A DNA stretch of 64,000 bases. Source: Ralstonia sp. A12. Its GTDB lineage: Bacteria; Pseudomonadota; Gammaproteobacteria; Burkholderiales; Burkholderiaceae. The notes below the pieces were generated by a model. It searched no databases. It was not told the origin of the DNA and saw nothing but the letters and a program-made list of their open reading frames with translations. A program made the position numbers and the translations under genes. The stretch covers positions 397,620 through 461,619 of the forward strand of contig NZ_JSZO01000002.1 of NCBI RefSeq assembly GCF_000801955.1, written 5' to 3'. How positions within the stretch are numbered: position 1 is the first letter of the stretch; each line of letters starts with the position of its first letter. This document shows positions 17,429 through 26,783 of the stretch, one piece after another.

Positions 17429-17770
17429 TCAGATCGACATGCTCATGATGCTTTGGTACGCCGAGACGAACTTGTTACGCACCTGCACGGCGGTCTGGAG
17501 GTCGATGTTGGCCTTCTGCAGAGAGAGCATCACGTCGTGCAGATCCACGTCGCTATTGCCCATTTCGAAACTGCGCGAGACGGATTCGGCCTTTTGTTGC
17601 GATGCATCAACCCTATCCAGCGACGACTTGAGCACCGCACCGAAGTCGACACTGACTTTGGCGCCGTCGCCGTCTGCGCCACTGGCGCCGCCAAGCCCGC
17701 TGACCTTGCCCGACGGTGCCAGCACGCTGTTCATCAGCGACACCACCGAGTTGGCGTTCGTAATATCCAT
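17429..17770 (-). CDS. fliE: Flagellar hook-basal body protein FliE (copy 2)
   Basis: This 113-aa FliE has the same C-terminal 49 residues as copy 1. The N-terminal linker (GKVSGLGGASGADGDGAK) is longer. It is divergent from fliF, the usual neighbour of fliE, so this is probably the ancestral location. It is the first gene of the long minus-strand glycan operon, which places glycan synthesis under a flagellar promoter (inference). The start MDITNANSV matches the family. An upstream extension is not supported. Confidence 0.94.
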   Translation of the reverse strand: MDITNANSVVSLMNSVLAPSGKVSGLGGASGADGDGAKVSVDFGAVLKSSLDRVDASQQKAESVSRSFEMGNSDVDLHDVMLSLQKANIDLQTAVQVRNKFVSAYQSIMSMSI

Positions 17771-18042
17771 GTGAAGAGGACTCCTCTTTTCTGTGCGTCT
17801 CTTGCGTGTGGCGCCGGCTGTTGGCCGGTTTCTGGCCGCTATGGCGCCACGGTGATGCAAAGGTAGCCGCCGGGCAGGCGTTCCCAAGCGCCCAAAAGAG
17901 CGGGAAAAGGCCCTCTTCTTGCCAATTTGCTTGTGCACCCCCTGCCGATAATGGCAACCACGGAGCTTTGCCCGTTATTTGGATTTCTCGGGGTTTAGTT
18001 GCTCCCGTTATGTAGTTAGCGCAGTCAGTCAGGAGATTTGGG
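17771..18042. promoter_or_regulatory. Divergent fliE/fliF intergenic region
   Basis: These 272 bp separate the fliE-headed glycan operon (minus) from fliFGHIJK (plus), so promoters for both should lie here. A GCCGATAA identical to the sigma-28 -10 element sits at 17944-17951, but the matching -35 position reads ATTT rather than TAAA. I could not place a good sigma-54 (GG-N10-GC) site. The fliF ribosome binding site aggag lies just before 18043. Confidence 0.5.
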
Positions 18043-19881
18043 ATGCCAACGACAGCCGATTCGGTTGCTGTCGCCGACACGCTCGGTACGGTCGATATGC
18101 CGGCGGTGGGCCAAGGCGCGATGACGCGCCAGAACGGGGGAGCACTGGGCTCTCTGGGCCCGCTCGGCCGTCTGTCGCCGCGTTTGCTCATGATGATCGG
18201 CGGGGCCGCGCTCGTGGCCGTGATTGCTGCCGCCATGCTGTGGAGCCGCGCCCCTGACTACCGCGTGCTGTTCAGCAACGTCAGCGACAGCGACGGCGGC
18301 GCCATCATTGCCGCCCTGCAGCAGATGAACGTGCCGTACCGTTTTGCCAACGGCGGCACCGCCATCATGGTGCCCGAGGCCAACGTGCACGAGACACGCC
18401 TGAAGCTGGCGTCGCAAGGGCTGCCCAAGGGCGGCCTGGCTGGCTTTGAGCTGATGGAAAACCAGAAATTCGGCACCAGCCAGTTTGCCGAGCAGGTCAA
18501 CTACCAGCGCGCCCTGGAAGGCGAACTGGCCCGCACCATCCAGGCCATGCAAGAGGTGCAGTCCGCCCGCGTGCACCTGGCACTGTCCAAGCCGTCCGTC
18601 TTCGTGCGCGAGCAGGCCAAACCCAGCGCCTCGGTGCTGCTGACGCTGTATCCGGGCCGCATGCTCGACCGCTCGCAGGTGCAGGCCATCGGCCACCTGG
18701 TGTCGAGCAGCGTGCCGAACCTGCCGCTGGCCAACGTGACGGTGGTCGACCAGTCCGGCCGCCTGCTGTCGACCGCGTTTCAGGACAACGCCTCGGGCCT
18801 GGACCCGACGCAACTGAACTACGTGCGCGAGATCGAGCAGGGCTACATCAAGCGCATTGAAGCCATCCTCGGCCCGGTGGTGGGCGACGACAACGTGCGT
18901 GCCCAGGTGACGGCCGACGTCGATCTGGACAACACCGAGCAGATGGCCGAGACGTACCGTCCGAACCAGGACCCGGCCAACGCCGCCGTGCGCAGCACGC
19001 ATACGGCGGAAGCGACGCAGAACAAGGCCGACGCCCAGGGCGGCGTGCCGGGCGCGCTGTCCAACCAGCCGCCGACCGCGCCGCGCATGCTGCCGACCGC
19101 ACCAGCGCCGGCCTCGGCTTCGCAACCGGCTGCCAATGGCCCGAACGGTCAGCCGCAACAACCGGCTGCTGCAGCCAACACGAGCGGCACCGCGTCCAGC
19201 GGCAACTCGTCGAGCACCCGCGACACCACAACCAACTACGAAGTCGACAAGACCGTGCGCCGCACCCGCGCTGCAGTGGGCACCGTGCGCCGCCTGTCGG
19301 TGGCCGTGGTGGTCAACTACCGCGCCGACGGCAAGACCTGGAAGCCGCTGTCCGACGCCGACATGACCAAGCTCAACGCGCTGGTCAAGGATGCCGTGGG
19401 CTTTGACGCCAAGCGTGGCGACTCCGTGAACGTGGTCAACAGCCAGTTCTCGGGCACGCTGCCGGTACCGAAGGACGACCTGCCGCTGTGGAAGCAGCCG
19501 GACATGATCCAGTACGCCATTCAAGGGGCCAAGTACCTGGCGCTGGCAATTGGCTTCCTGATCCTGGTGTTTGCGGTGATCCGCCCGCTGATCCGCTCGA
19601 TGGGCAGGAAGGACGAGCTCCAAGCGGCCAACGGCGCCACCTTCGTGGGCCGCGAAGGCGAAGACCCGAACGCCCCGATCATCACCGGCGCTGCGGCCTC
19701 GGCCGGGCCGGAGCTGGAAGGCCCGTCGTCGGCCACCGGCGTTGAGGGCGAAATGCCCGACAGCCTGCCGCAGCTCAAGAACAACGACTTCGAGAAGAAG
19801 CTGGAGACGATGCGTCGTGTCGCCCAGCAGAACCCGCGTGCCGTCGCGGCCGTCATCAAGCAATGGGTGAGTAACGAATGA
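18043..19881 (+). CDS. fliF: Flagellar MS-ring protein FliF
   Basis: This 612-aa protein forms the membrane-embedded MS ring and export housing. It has a first transmembrane segment at about residues 48-67, periplasmic ring-building motifs beginning DYRVLFSNVSDSDGGAI and GGTAIMVPEANVHETRLKLA, a low-complexity Pro/Ala/Gln linker, and a second transmembrane segment at about 497-516. The C-terminal tail, which contacts FliG, ends in MRRVAQQNPRAVAAVIKQW. The ATG has a clear aggag upstream, and the stop overlaps the fliG start (ATGA). Confidence 0.97.
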   Translation: MPTTADSVAVADTLGTVDMPAVGQGAMTRQNGGALGSLGPLGRLSPRLLMMIGGAALVAVIAAAMLWSRAPDYRVLFSNVSDSDGGAIIAALQQMNVPYRFANGGTAIMVPEANVHETRLKLASQGLPKGGLAGFELMENQKFGTSQFAEQVNYQRALEGELARTIQAMQEVQSARVHLALSKPSVFVREQAKPSASVLLTLYPGRMLDRSQVQAIGHLVSSSVPNLPLANVTVVDQSGRLLSTAFQDNASGLDPTQLNYVREIEQGYIKRIEAILGPVVGDDNVRAQVTADVDLDNTEQMAETYRPNQDPANAAVRSTHTAEATQNKADAQGGVPGALSNQPPTAPRMLPTAPAPASASQPAANGPNGQPQQPAAAANTSGTASSGNSSSTRDTTTNYEVDKTVRRTRAAVGTVRRLSVAVVVNYRADGKTWKPLSDADMTKLNALVKDAVGFDAKRGDSVNVVNSQFSGTLPVPKDDLPLWKQPDMIQYAIQGAKYLALAIGFLILVFAVIRPLIRSMGRKDELQAANGATFVGREGEDPNAPIITGAAASAGPELEGPSSATGVEGEMPDSLPQLKNNDFEKKLETMRRVAQQNPRAVAAVIKQWVSNE

Positions 19882-20870
19882 GCGCCGAAGGACTCCAACG
19901 CAGCGCCATCCTCATGATGTCGCTGGGCGAAAGCGAAGCCGCCGAAGTGCTCAAGCACCTGGGCCCGCGTGAAGTGCAGAAGCTGGGTGCCACCATGGCG
20001 GCGCTCAAGAACGTCTCGCGCGAGCGCGTGCTCGACGCGTTCGACGCCTTCTTCGTGGAAGCCGAAGACCTGCCGCTGGACGTGGACTCCAACGAGTACA
20101 TCCGCACCGTCTTCCGCAAGGCACTGGGCGACGACCGCGCCGCGAACATCATCGACAGGATCCTCTCGGGCGGCGACACCAGCGGCATTGAAGGCCTCAA
20201 GTGGATGGATGCATCGTCGGTGGCGGAACTGATCCGCAACGAGCACCCGCAGATCATCGCCACCATCCTCGTGCACCTGGACCGCGACCAGGCGTCGGAA
20301 ATCCTGACCTACTTCACCGAGCGCCTGCGCAACGACACCATCTTGCGCATTGCCACGCTCGACGGCATTCAGCCTAGCGCCCTGCGCGAGCTGAACGACG
20401 TGCTGACCAAGCTGCTGCAGGGTAACGACCATCGCAAGAAGAACGCGATGGGCGGCGTGCTCACGGCGGCCGAAATTCTCAACCTGGTGCCGAGCGCCGT
20501 GGAGTCCGCCGTCATTGAAGGCGTGCGTTCGCGCGATCCGGAACTGGCCGACGCCATCGTCGAGAAGATGTTCGTCTTCGACAACCTGATCGACCTGGAT
20601 GGCCGCGCGCTGCAGACGCTGCTGCGCGAAGTCAGCCAGGAAGTGCTGGTGGTGGCGCTCAAGGGTGCCAAGCAGGAGTTCCGCGACAAGGTGTTTGCCA
20701 ATATGTCGCAGCGTGCCGGCACGATGCTCAAGGAAGAGCTGGAAGTGCTGGGCCCGGTCAAGGTGTCGGAAGTCGAAGCGCAGCAGAAGGAAATCCTGAT
20801 GATCGCGCGCCGTCTGGCCGACGAGGGCGAGATCAGCATCGGCCGCAAGGCAGAGGACGCATATGTCTGA
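19878..20870 (+). CDS. fliG: Flagellar motor switch protein FliG
   Basis: This 330-aa rotor protein transmits torque and sets rotation sense. It shows the N-terminal AILMMSLGESEAAEVLKHL, the middle-domain NEHPQIIATILVHLDRDQAS, and the C-terminal torque helix (VFDNLIDLDGRALQTLLREV) with the alternating charged residues that contact MotA. The length is standard. It overlaps fliF by four bases. Confidence 0.97.
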   Translation: MSAEGLQRSAILMMSLGESEAAEVLKHLGPREVQKLGATMAALKNVSRERVLDAFDAFFVEAEDLPLDVDSNEYIRTVFRKALGDDRAANIIDRILSGGDTSGIEGLKWMDASSVAELIRNEHPQIIATILVHLDRDQASEILTYFTERLRNDTILRIATLDGIQPSALRELNDVLTKLLQGNDHRKKNAMGGVLTAAEILNLVPSAVESAVIEGVRSRDPELADAIVEKMFVFDNLIDLDGRALQTLLREVSQEVLVVALKGAKQEFRDKVFANMSQRAGTMLKEELEVLGPVKVSEVEAQQKEILMIARRLADEGEISIGRKAEDAYV

Positions 20871-20911
20871 TCGCGCGCGCCTGCCTCACGTGTTGATGAT
20901 GGAGCGCTGAG

Positions 20912-21655
20912 ATGCCGCGCCCGCCGATCATTCCGCGCGATACGCTGGTCGAGTACCAGCCGTGGGAACCGACCGACTTCGAGCGCCAGGCCGAGCAGGC
21001 GGCTGCCGAAGCTGCGCCGCCACCCCCGCCGCCGGAAGCCGAGCCTGCAGAGCCCCCGATTTCCGAAGAGGAATGGCAGGCGATGCTGGATGCCGAACTG
21101 GCCACCGCCCGCGACGAAGGCCGTCGCGATGGCTTTGCCCAAGGCTTCCAGGATGGTTTCGAGCAAGGTCGTCGCCAGGGCGAGGAAGATTCCAAGCAGA
21201 TTGCCGCGCTCATGCAATCGGTGCGTGAAGCGATCGATCAACTGAACGGCAACGTTGCTGACGAGCTGGTGGATCTGGCGCTGCAGCTTGCGCAGCAGTT
21301 CCTGCGCGGCGCGCTGCATGCGCAGCCCGAGCGCGTGCTGCCGCTCATTCGCGAAGTCCTAGGCGATGCACCCACCGCACCGGCGCCCGCCATGCTGCGC
21401 GTGCATGCCGAGGATGCGGAGCTGATCCGCCAGATGCTGGGCGCCGAGCTGGCCGCCGCCGGCTGGACCATCATCGTTGACGCCGCCATCGAACGCGGCG
21501 GTTGCCGTGTACAAACCCGCTTTGGCGAGACCGATGCCACGCTGCAAACCCGCTGGGCAGAACTGACCCGCGCGCTGGGCCGCGATACCGCATGGATCGC
21601 CAGCGAGCGCTCGGAGGCCGAACGCGTGGCCGGAGGGGCACTCCATGTCGCCTGA
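20912..21655 (+). CDS. fliH: Flagellar assembly protein FliH
   Basis: This 247-aa regulator of the export ATPase FliI starts [21 protein letters not shown] Pro-rich stretch follows, then a Glu/Gln/Gly-rich helix ([20 protein letters not shown]) with the GxxxG-type repeats typical of FliH, and a C-terminal FliI-binding domain. A ggag lies about ten bases upstream of the ATG. It overlaps fliI by 11 bases. Confidence 0.92.
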   Translation: MPRPPIIPRDTLVEYQPWEPTDFERQAEQAAAEAAPPPPPPEAEPAEPPISEEEWQAMLDAELATARDEGRRDGFAQGFQDGFEQGRRQGEEDSKQIAALMQSVREAIDQLNGNVADELVDLALQLAQQFLRGALHAQPERVLPLIREVLGDAPTAPAPAMLRVHAEDAELIRQMLGAELAAAGWTIIVDAAIERGGCRVQTRFGETDATLQTRWAELTRALGRDTAWIASERSEAERVAGGALHVA

Positions 21656-23084
21656 GACCGTGCACTCCACCGCGCAGGCAGCCGCCAACAATCCCAACGT
21701 GCGCATGTGGCAAGCGCATCTGCGCCAGACCGCGCAGCGTGCTCGCCTGGCCCGCCCGGTGGTGACGTGCGGCAAGCTCACGCGCGTGGCCGGTCTGGTC
21801 ATGGAAGCGGTTGGCCTGAAGCTGCCGGTGGGCAGCGCCTGCCGCGTGGAACTGCCGCACGGCCGTCACGTGCTGGCCGAGGTGGTGGGCTTTGCCGAAG
21901 AGCGTGCCTTCCTGATGCCGCAGACGGATTTGGTGGGCGTGGTGCCCGGTGCGCGCGTGTTCCCGCTGGAGCCGCAACGCCTGCCGGCAGATGCAGCCGA
22001 CCCGACCATCTCGCACAGCAAGTTCCTACCCGTGGGCCCGCGCCTGCTGGGCCGCGTGGTGGATGCGAACGGCGAGCCGCTGGATGGCAAGGGGCCGCTT
22101 GGCACGCATGACGAACTCGCCTGGGGCACGCTGGCCCCGGCACCGCTGAACCCGCTCAAGCGCAAGCCGATCGAGAACGTGCTCGACGTGGGCGTGCGTG
22201 CCATCAACGGCCTGCTGACGGTTGGCCAAGGCCAGCGCCTGGGCCTGTTCGCCGGCTCCGGCGTTGGTAAGAGTGTGCTGCTGGGCATGATGGCCCGCTA
22301 CACGCAGGCCGACGTGGTGGTGGTGGGCCTGATCGGCGAGCGTGGCCGCGAAGTGAAGGAATTCATTGACGAAATCCTCGGTGAGGAAGGGCTCGCACGC
22401 TCGGCCGTGGTGGCCGCGCCGGCCGACAACTCGCCGCTCATGCGCCTGCAGGGCGCCGCTTACGCACACACCATTGCCGAGTACTTCCGTGACCGCGGCT
22501 GCAATGTGCTGCTGATCGTCGATTCGCTCACGCGTTACGCGATGGCCCAGCGCGAGATCGCCCTGGCGATCGGCGAACCGCCGGCCACCAAGGGCTATCC
22601 GCCCTCGGCGTTTGCCAAGCTGCCGGCGCTGGTGGAGCGTGCCGGCAACGGCATGGTGGATGCCAGCGGCCGTGGTGGTTCGATCACCGCGTTCTACACC
22701 GTGCTGGCCGAAGGCGATGACCAGCAGGACCCGATTGCCGATGCCGCGCGCGCCATTCTGGATGGCCACTTCGTGCTCTCGCGCAAGCTGGCAGAGCAGG
22801 GGCACTACCCGGCCATCGATATCGAACAGTCGATCAGCCGCGTGATGTCGGCCATCGTGCCGCGCGAGCAGCTCGACACCGCCCGCCGCTTCAAGCAGCT
22901 CTATGCCCGCTACCAGCGCAATCGTGACCTGATTGCGGTGGGCGCCTATGCACGCGGCAGCGACCCGATGACCGACCAGGCCATCGCCCGCTATCCCGAC
23001 ATGGAAGCGTTCCTGCAGCAGGGCATGTTTGAGAACGAGAGCCGCGAGCACACGTTGGACAAGATGAACGCAGTGCTTGCTTGA
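21645..23084 (+). CDS. fliI: Flagellum-specific ATPase FliI
   Basis: This 479-aa hexameric ATPase powers export at the base of the flagellum. Walker A is GSGVGKS at residues 204-210, followed by [11 protein letters not shown]. Walker B is in [13 protein letters not shown]. The F1-type signature [15 protein letters not shown] is present. The N-terminal region reads [17 protein letters not shown]. It is translationally coupled to fliH. Confidence 0.97.
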   Translation: MSPETVHSTAQAAANNPNVRMWQAHLRQTAQRARLARPVVTCGKLTRVAGLVMEAVGLKLPVGSACRVELPHGRHVLAEVVGFAEERAFLMPQTDLVGVVPGARVFPLEPQRLPADAADPTISHSKFLPVGPRLLGRVVDANGEPLDGKGPLGTHDELAWGTLAPAPLNPLKRKPIENVLDVGVRAINGLLTVGQGQRLGLFAGSGVGKSVLLGMMARYTQADVVVVGLIGERGREVKEFIDEILGEEGLARSAVVAAPADNSPLMRLQGAAYAHTIAEYFRDRGCNVLLIVDSLTRYAMAQREIALAIGEPPATKGYPPSAFAKLPALVERAGNGMVDASGRGGSITAFYTVLAEGDDQQDPIADAARAILDGHFVLSRKLAEQGHYPAIDIEQSISRVMSAIVPREQLDTARRFKQLYARYQRNRDLIAVGAYARGSDPMTDQAIARYPDMEAFLQQGMFENESREHTLDKMNAVLA

Positions 23085-23178
23085 CAGTGTGAAGTGTTAA
23101 GCGCGGCAAAAGCTTCGGGCTCAAGCCGCACAGTTTGAAACCGATTGGTAGATGGTGTGGAAATCCGGAGGTTCGACC

Positions 23179-23649
23179 ATGACCACCATGAGCAAGCCGT
23201 TCCGCCTGAGTACGGTGCTGGAACTGGCCCAGAAGGACACCGAAAAAGCCACGCAGGAAGTCGGCCGCCTGATGAACACGCGCGAGGCCGCCACGCAAAA
23301 GCTGGCCCTGCTGTCCGACTACCGCAACAACTATCACCAGCAGATGCTGACCACGGCCAACGCCGAGGGCGGCATCGACATCACGCGCCTGCGCAACTAC
23401 GCCGCGTTCATTGACCGGCTGGGTGCCGCAGTGGACCAGCAGAAGGGCACGATCAACGCGCTGGAAAACCAGCTCGAAGCGAGCCGCGCCAACTGGCTGG
23501 AGAAGCAGCGCCGCGAGCAATCGTTCGACATCCTGCGCCAGCGCCATATTGAAGAGCAGCGTCTGGACCAGGAGCGCCGCGACCAGCGCGAGAATGACGA
23601 ACACGCCGCCAAGGTGATCCGCATGCGTGCGGCCCAAGGTGGCAACTGA
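23179..23649 (+). CDS. fliJ: Flagellar export protein FliJ
   Basis: This 156-aa, largely coiled-coil protein is the general export chaperone that couples FliI to the gate. It begins MTTMSKPFRLSTVLELAQKD and continues with long Gln/Glu/Arg-rich helices. The ATG at 23179 is preferred over an upstream GTG-type start because cggagg lies nine bases before it. It lies between fliI and fliK as in other betaproteobacteria. Confidence 0.93.
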   Translation: MTTMSKPFRLSTVLELAQKDTEKATQEVGRLMNTREAATQKLALLSDYRNNYHQQMLTTANAEGGIDITRLRNYAAFIDRLGAAVDQQKGTINALENQLEASRANWLEKQRREQSFDILRQRHIEEQRLDQERRDQRENDEHAAKVIRMRAAQGGN

Positions 23650-23687
23650 ACACGCGTACACGTACGCAGACGGAAGACGGAGTCAAC

Positions 23688-25301
23688 GTGGGTTTGAGTG
23701 CCACCCCCAATACTGCCGCGCAAGATCTGACCGGCATGCTGTCCGCCAGCAACAACGCTGCCGCAGACAAGTCGCAAAGCGCGTCGTCGTCCAACGGCGA
23801 CACCTTCGGCAACCTGCTCTCGGATCGCCTGGCCCAGGATGCCGCGCGCCGTCGCGCCGATGCACAGTCTGCTGCTGACGACGCGGCCAGCCGCCGTGCA
23901 GACGTCGCCCGCAAGGACGCCGCAAACGCCAACGCTGCGCGCAACAACCAGGACATCAAACCCGCTGCCACGGCCCTTGCGCAGACCGTGCCGGCAACCA
24001 GCACGCAGGACGCTGCCAGCACCAAGCCGGCGCAACCTGCCGATGCCAAGGACCTGGATGCGGCTGCGGCGCAGGCTGTCATTGATCCGGCTGCCCAATT
24101 GGCCGCCCAGATCGAGGCTGCACGCCAGGCCGCTCAGCAGGCAGCTCAACAAGTTGCGCAGCAGACCGCCGGTGCATCGACAGCAACGCTGCCGGCCACG
24201 CAGTCCGGCACGCAGTCGAATACAACGACCACTGTGGCGCAGAGCACGAGCAACTCGACTACGACCGATGCCGACGCCGCGACGCTGGCCGCGCTGAACG
24301 CTGCGGCCAATGGTTCGCAAGGTGGTACCGATGCAGCCGCCGATGCGGCAGCATCCACGCCGGCCGCACAGGCCGCGCTGCAAGCCGCCAAGAGTGCCAA
24401 GACCGCAAGCACCGCTGCGAACGGCAACACGCCGACGCAGCCCGCCACGCCGCTGCCCGATGGCAATGCGCTCACCCAGACCCTGGCGCGCACGCGTGCC
24501 GTGTCTGACAACACGCCGGCTGCCGTACGCCAGCTTGGCAGTGCCTCGTCAGCGCAGAACGCTAACGGCGAGCATGGCCTGCCGAAGCGCGCGGAATCGA
24601 GCACGCAGAGCAACATCTCGCAAACCGCCGCTGCAGCCGTGGCCGATGCCAACAGCCGCGCGAGCAATGGCGGCAATACCGGTGCACAGACTGATGCACA
24701 GGGCAGTGGTACGCAGTTCCAAGGTATCTTCGCGCGCGCCGAAGGCAATGCCATCGCTGCTGCACCGACCTTCGCCGTCGGCACAGCAGGTGCAGCGGGC
24801 AATGTTGCTGGCGCCACGATCACGCCCGCGCAGGTTCATACGCTCCCCACCTTCGGCGATGCCGCCTGGCCGCAAAGCATGGCCAGTCAGCTTGCCTTCA
24901 TGCAGGTGCGCCGCCAGTCTTCTGCCGAGCTGCAGCTGAATCCTGCCGAACTGGGCGGCCTGCACGTCAAGCTGGATGTCGACAACGGTGCCGTCAATGC
25001 CAGCTTTGTTTGCCAGCACCAGGCCGTGGCCGAACTCGTGCAGGATTCCATGCCGCGCTTGCGTGATGCCATGCAGCAAGGCGGTATGCAGCTTGCGCAA
25101 ACGACCGTCAGCACGGGCGATTTCAGCCAGCAGCAGGGTGCCTGGCAGGGTGCATCGGCACAAGGCAACGGCTCGGGCAATGGTGGCAGCGGCAGCCGCT
25201 TTGGGGGCAACGCGCAAGGCCGTGCCGATGCCACCAGCGCCGTGGCCGCTGCACCGCAGCGCGTTTCCAGCCACGACGGCGCCATCGATACCTTTGCGTG
25301 A
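23688..25301 (+). CDS. fliK: Flagellar hook-length control protein FliK
   Basis: This 537-aa molecular ruler for hook length has a long Ala/Gln/Thr-rich, low-complexity N-terminal and middle part. The C-terminal FliK domain has the signature SAELQLNPAELGGLHVKLDV and ASFVCQHQAVAELVQDSMPR, which switches export specificity. The start is a GTG (GTG GGT TTG AGT). It is the last gene of the fliFGHIJK run. Confidence 0.94.
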   Translation: MGLSATPNTAAQDLTGMLSASNNAAADKSQSASSSNGDTFGNLLSDRLAQDAARRRADAQSAADDAASRRADVARKDAANANAARNNQDIKPAATALAQTVPATSTQDAASTKPAQPADAKDLDAAAAQAVIDPAAQLAAQIEAARQAAQQAAQQVAQQTAGASTATLPATQSGTQSNTTTTVAQSTSNSTTTDADAATLAALNAAANGSQGGTDAAADAAASTPAAQAALQAAKSAKTASTAANGNTPTQPATPLPDGNALTQTLARTRAVSDNTPAAVRQLGSASSAQNANGEHGLPKRAESSTQSNISQTAAAAVADANSRASNGGNTGAQTDAQGSGTQFQGIFARAEGNAIAAAPTFAVGTAGAAGNVAGATITPAQVHTLPTFGDAAWPQSMASQLAFMQVRRQSSAELQLNPAELGGLHVKLDVDNGAVNASFVCQHQAVAELVQDSMPRLRDAMQQGGMQLAQTTVSTGDFSQQQGAWQGASAQGNGSGNGGSGSRFGGNAQGRADATSAVAAAPQRVSSHDGAIDTFA

Positions 25302-25318
25302 CGGCTGGGGGCAATTCC

Positions 25319-25345
25319 TAAAGTTTTATTAAGACCGGCCGTTAC
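25319..25345 (+). promoter_or_regulatory. Sigma-28-like promoter downstream of fliK
   Basis: TAAA (25319-25322), a 15-nt spacer, then GCCGTTAC (25338-25345), six of eight matches to the FliA -10. The spacing equals that of the fliC and fliD promoters. No protein-coding gene follows on the plus strand. Confidence 0.5.
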
Positions 25346-25349
25346 TCCT

Positions 25350-25627
25350 CACGAGTGCCATATCAATGGCCAGCCGTAAGGCGACGAAAGTAGAGAAGGA
25401 CGGGAAATAACAACGCGAATGCCCCAGCAGCGACGGTGGCTTTGCGATGAATAACAAGGGGGTCAAGTCCGACCGGCGAAGACGGGATCAAACGGGGATC
25501 ACTTCGCCACATCCACCTTCGGGTGGATGCCACGGACCGATGCGGCGTGTCCGAGCCGGGGGGCTGGCGCACCGCATGTTTGCCGTACTTACGGGAGAGC
25601 GCACCGCGAGGTGCGCTTTTTGTTTTT
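25350..25627 (+). ncRNA. Candidate flagellar-regulated noncoding RNA
   Basis: The segment runs from just after a sigma-28-like promoter to an intrinsic terminator and would give a transcript of about 270 nt. It includes a perfect 8-bp stem closed by a TTCG tetraloop at 25510-25529. I see no convincing open reading frame. The alternative is that it is only the 3' untranslated region of fliK. The RNA family is not recognised. Confidence 0.35.
25599..25627 (+). terminator. Intrinsic terminator (plus strand)
   Basis: Stem gcgcacc (25599-25605) and ggtgcgc (25610-25616) with a gcga loop, followed by tttttgttttt. The T-run lies only on the plus-strand side, so it terminates the fliK-side transcript, not the opposing dedA gene. 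Confidence 0.9.
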
Positions 25628-25650
25628 GTGGCGGCCGAAAAGACGCGGGC

Positions 25651-26628
25651 TCAGGCGCGCGCTTCGGCCGCAGTCAGCGTGTCTGGCGATACCGAGACCA
25701 CGTGTTCCACGCCATAGCCGCGCTCCACCCACGCATCGATACCGCCGTGCAGCGGCCGCACGCGCTTGAAGCCGCGGCCCATCAGCGTGCGTGCCACCAC
25801 CACCGCAGACGCCTCGTTCGGGCAGGCGCAGTAGATGATGATCTCGCGGTCGGGGCCGTCGATCTCGATGGCGTTGTGCTGGCTCGACATGTCGTACAGC
25901 ATCGCACCCGGAATGCGCTGTGGCTGCGACATCCGCGAGCTGTCGCTGCGCACGTCGATGATCACCGGGGCTGAACCTGATTCGATCAGCGCGTGCAGCT
26001 CGTCAGGCGAGATGCGCACCATCTCCAGCATCTTGCGAAAACGCCAGCGTTGCAGCCAGCGGCCGGCCACGTAGAGCGCCGCTAGCACGACGATCAGCAC
26101 GACGGCCTGCGTGCCGAGCTTGTCGAGCAGCCGCAGCGCCTGGTCGATGCTGTCATGCGCCATGCGCCCGAACAGCAGCCAGATTGCCGCCCAGAGCGCC
26201 GAGCCGGCCAGGTTGTACAACACGAACACGCTGAACGGCGTGCGCATCGTGCCCAACAGTGCTGAAGACACGGTCGACAGCCCCGGCACAAACTTCGAGA
26301 TCAGCAGCAGCGGCGCACCCCAGCGCTCGAACTGTGTGCGCGTGCGCCGCACGCAGGAATCGGGCGACAGCGAAACGCGGCACAGGAGCGCCATCACGTG
26401 CCGGCCGTAGCGCTTGCCGGCGAAGTACCACAGGGCATCGCCGATCAGGGCGCCGGTGATCGCGGCCGGCAGCAACTCCATGAAGTGCAGCGGGCCGATC
26501 GTGGTGAGTGCTCCCCCCACCAACAGCGTTGGCACGGCGGGCAGCGGCGCGCCGGCCTGCGTGAGCAGCACGTTCAGGAACACGGCAAATGCACCGTATT
26601 CGGCAAGGAGGGGGAACAGGTCGTGCAT
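25651..26628 (-). CDS. DedA-family membrane protein fused to a rhodanese domain
   Basis: This protein of about 325 aa is in two parts. The N-terminal DedA/SNARE-associated membrane domain (about residues 1-200) has several transmembrane helices, with FLNVLLTQAGAPLPAVPTLL, GDALWYFAGKRYG and SKFVPGLSTVSSAL. The C-terminal cytoplasmic rhodanese domain (about 215-325) has VIIDVRSDSSR and a Cys-containing active loop YCACPNEAS. DedA proteins are lipid scramblases/flippases important for membrane homeostasis. Rhodanese domains carry persulfide sulfur. The start MHDLFPLL is chosen by homology. No clear ribosome binding site is visible. Confidence 0.85.
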   Translation of the reverse strand: MHDLFPLLAEYGAFAVFLNVLLTQAGAPLPAVPTLLVGGALTTIGPLHFMELLPAAITGALIGDALWYFAGKRYGRHVMALLCRVSLSPDSCVRRTRTQFERWGAPLLLISKFVPGLSTVSSALLGTMRTPFSVFVLYNLAGSALWAAIWLLFGRMAHDSIDQALRLLDKLGTQAVVLIVVLAALYVAGRWLQRWRFRKMLEMVRISPDELHALIESGSAPVIIDVRSDSSRMSQPQRIPGAMLYDMSSQHNAIEIDGPDREIIIYCACPNEASAVVVARTLMGRGFKRVRPLHGGIDAWVERGYGVEHVVSVSPDTLTAAEARA

Positions 26629-26783
26629 AGGAGGAAAACGGGAGGCGCGGCGTAGCAAATGCGTTTGCCAAGTTACCGCATTCCGGCGTCGTCCGATAGG
26701 CATACCTGTATGGACTGTTAGGCGACGTGTCCGCCACGTGAAATTGGCATGACAATGATGCTTTCGCGCACGCATTTGTCGCC

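Larger units (their letters stand above)
25302..25650. other. Intergenic region after fliK with a possible independent transcript
   Basis: These 349 bp contain a sigma-28-like promoter (25319-25345), a strong internal hairpin with a TTCG loop (catccacc/ggtggatg, 25510-25529) and a plus-strand terminator (25599-25627). Short open frames exist but none has a ribosome binding site or recognisable sequence. Confidence 0.55.

Noticed and set aside
17944..17951. Perfect GCCGATAA sigma-28 -10 element before fliF
   Set aside because: The -35 position at the right spacing reads ATTT, not TAAA, and fliF is normally an earlier class gene. It was kept only as a remark on the intergenic region.
20863..20910. 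15-codon open frame between fliG and fliH
   Set aside because: Too short, no ribosome binding site, and it ends just before the real fliH start. It looks like chance.
25447..25974. Plus-strand open frame after fliK
   Set aside because: It lacks a ribosome binding site, crosses a terminator and runs antisense through the dedA-rhodanese gene.
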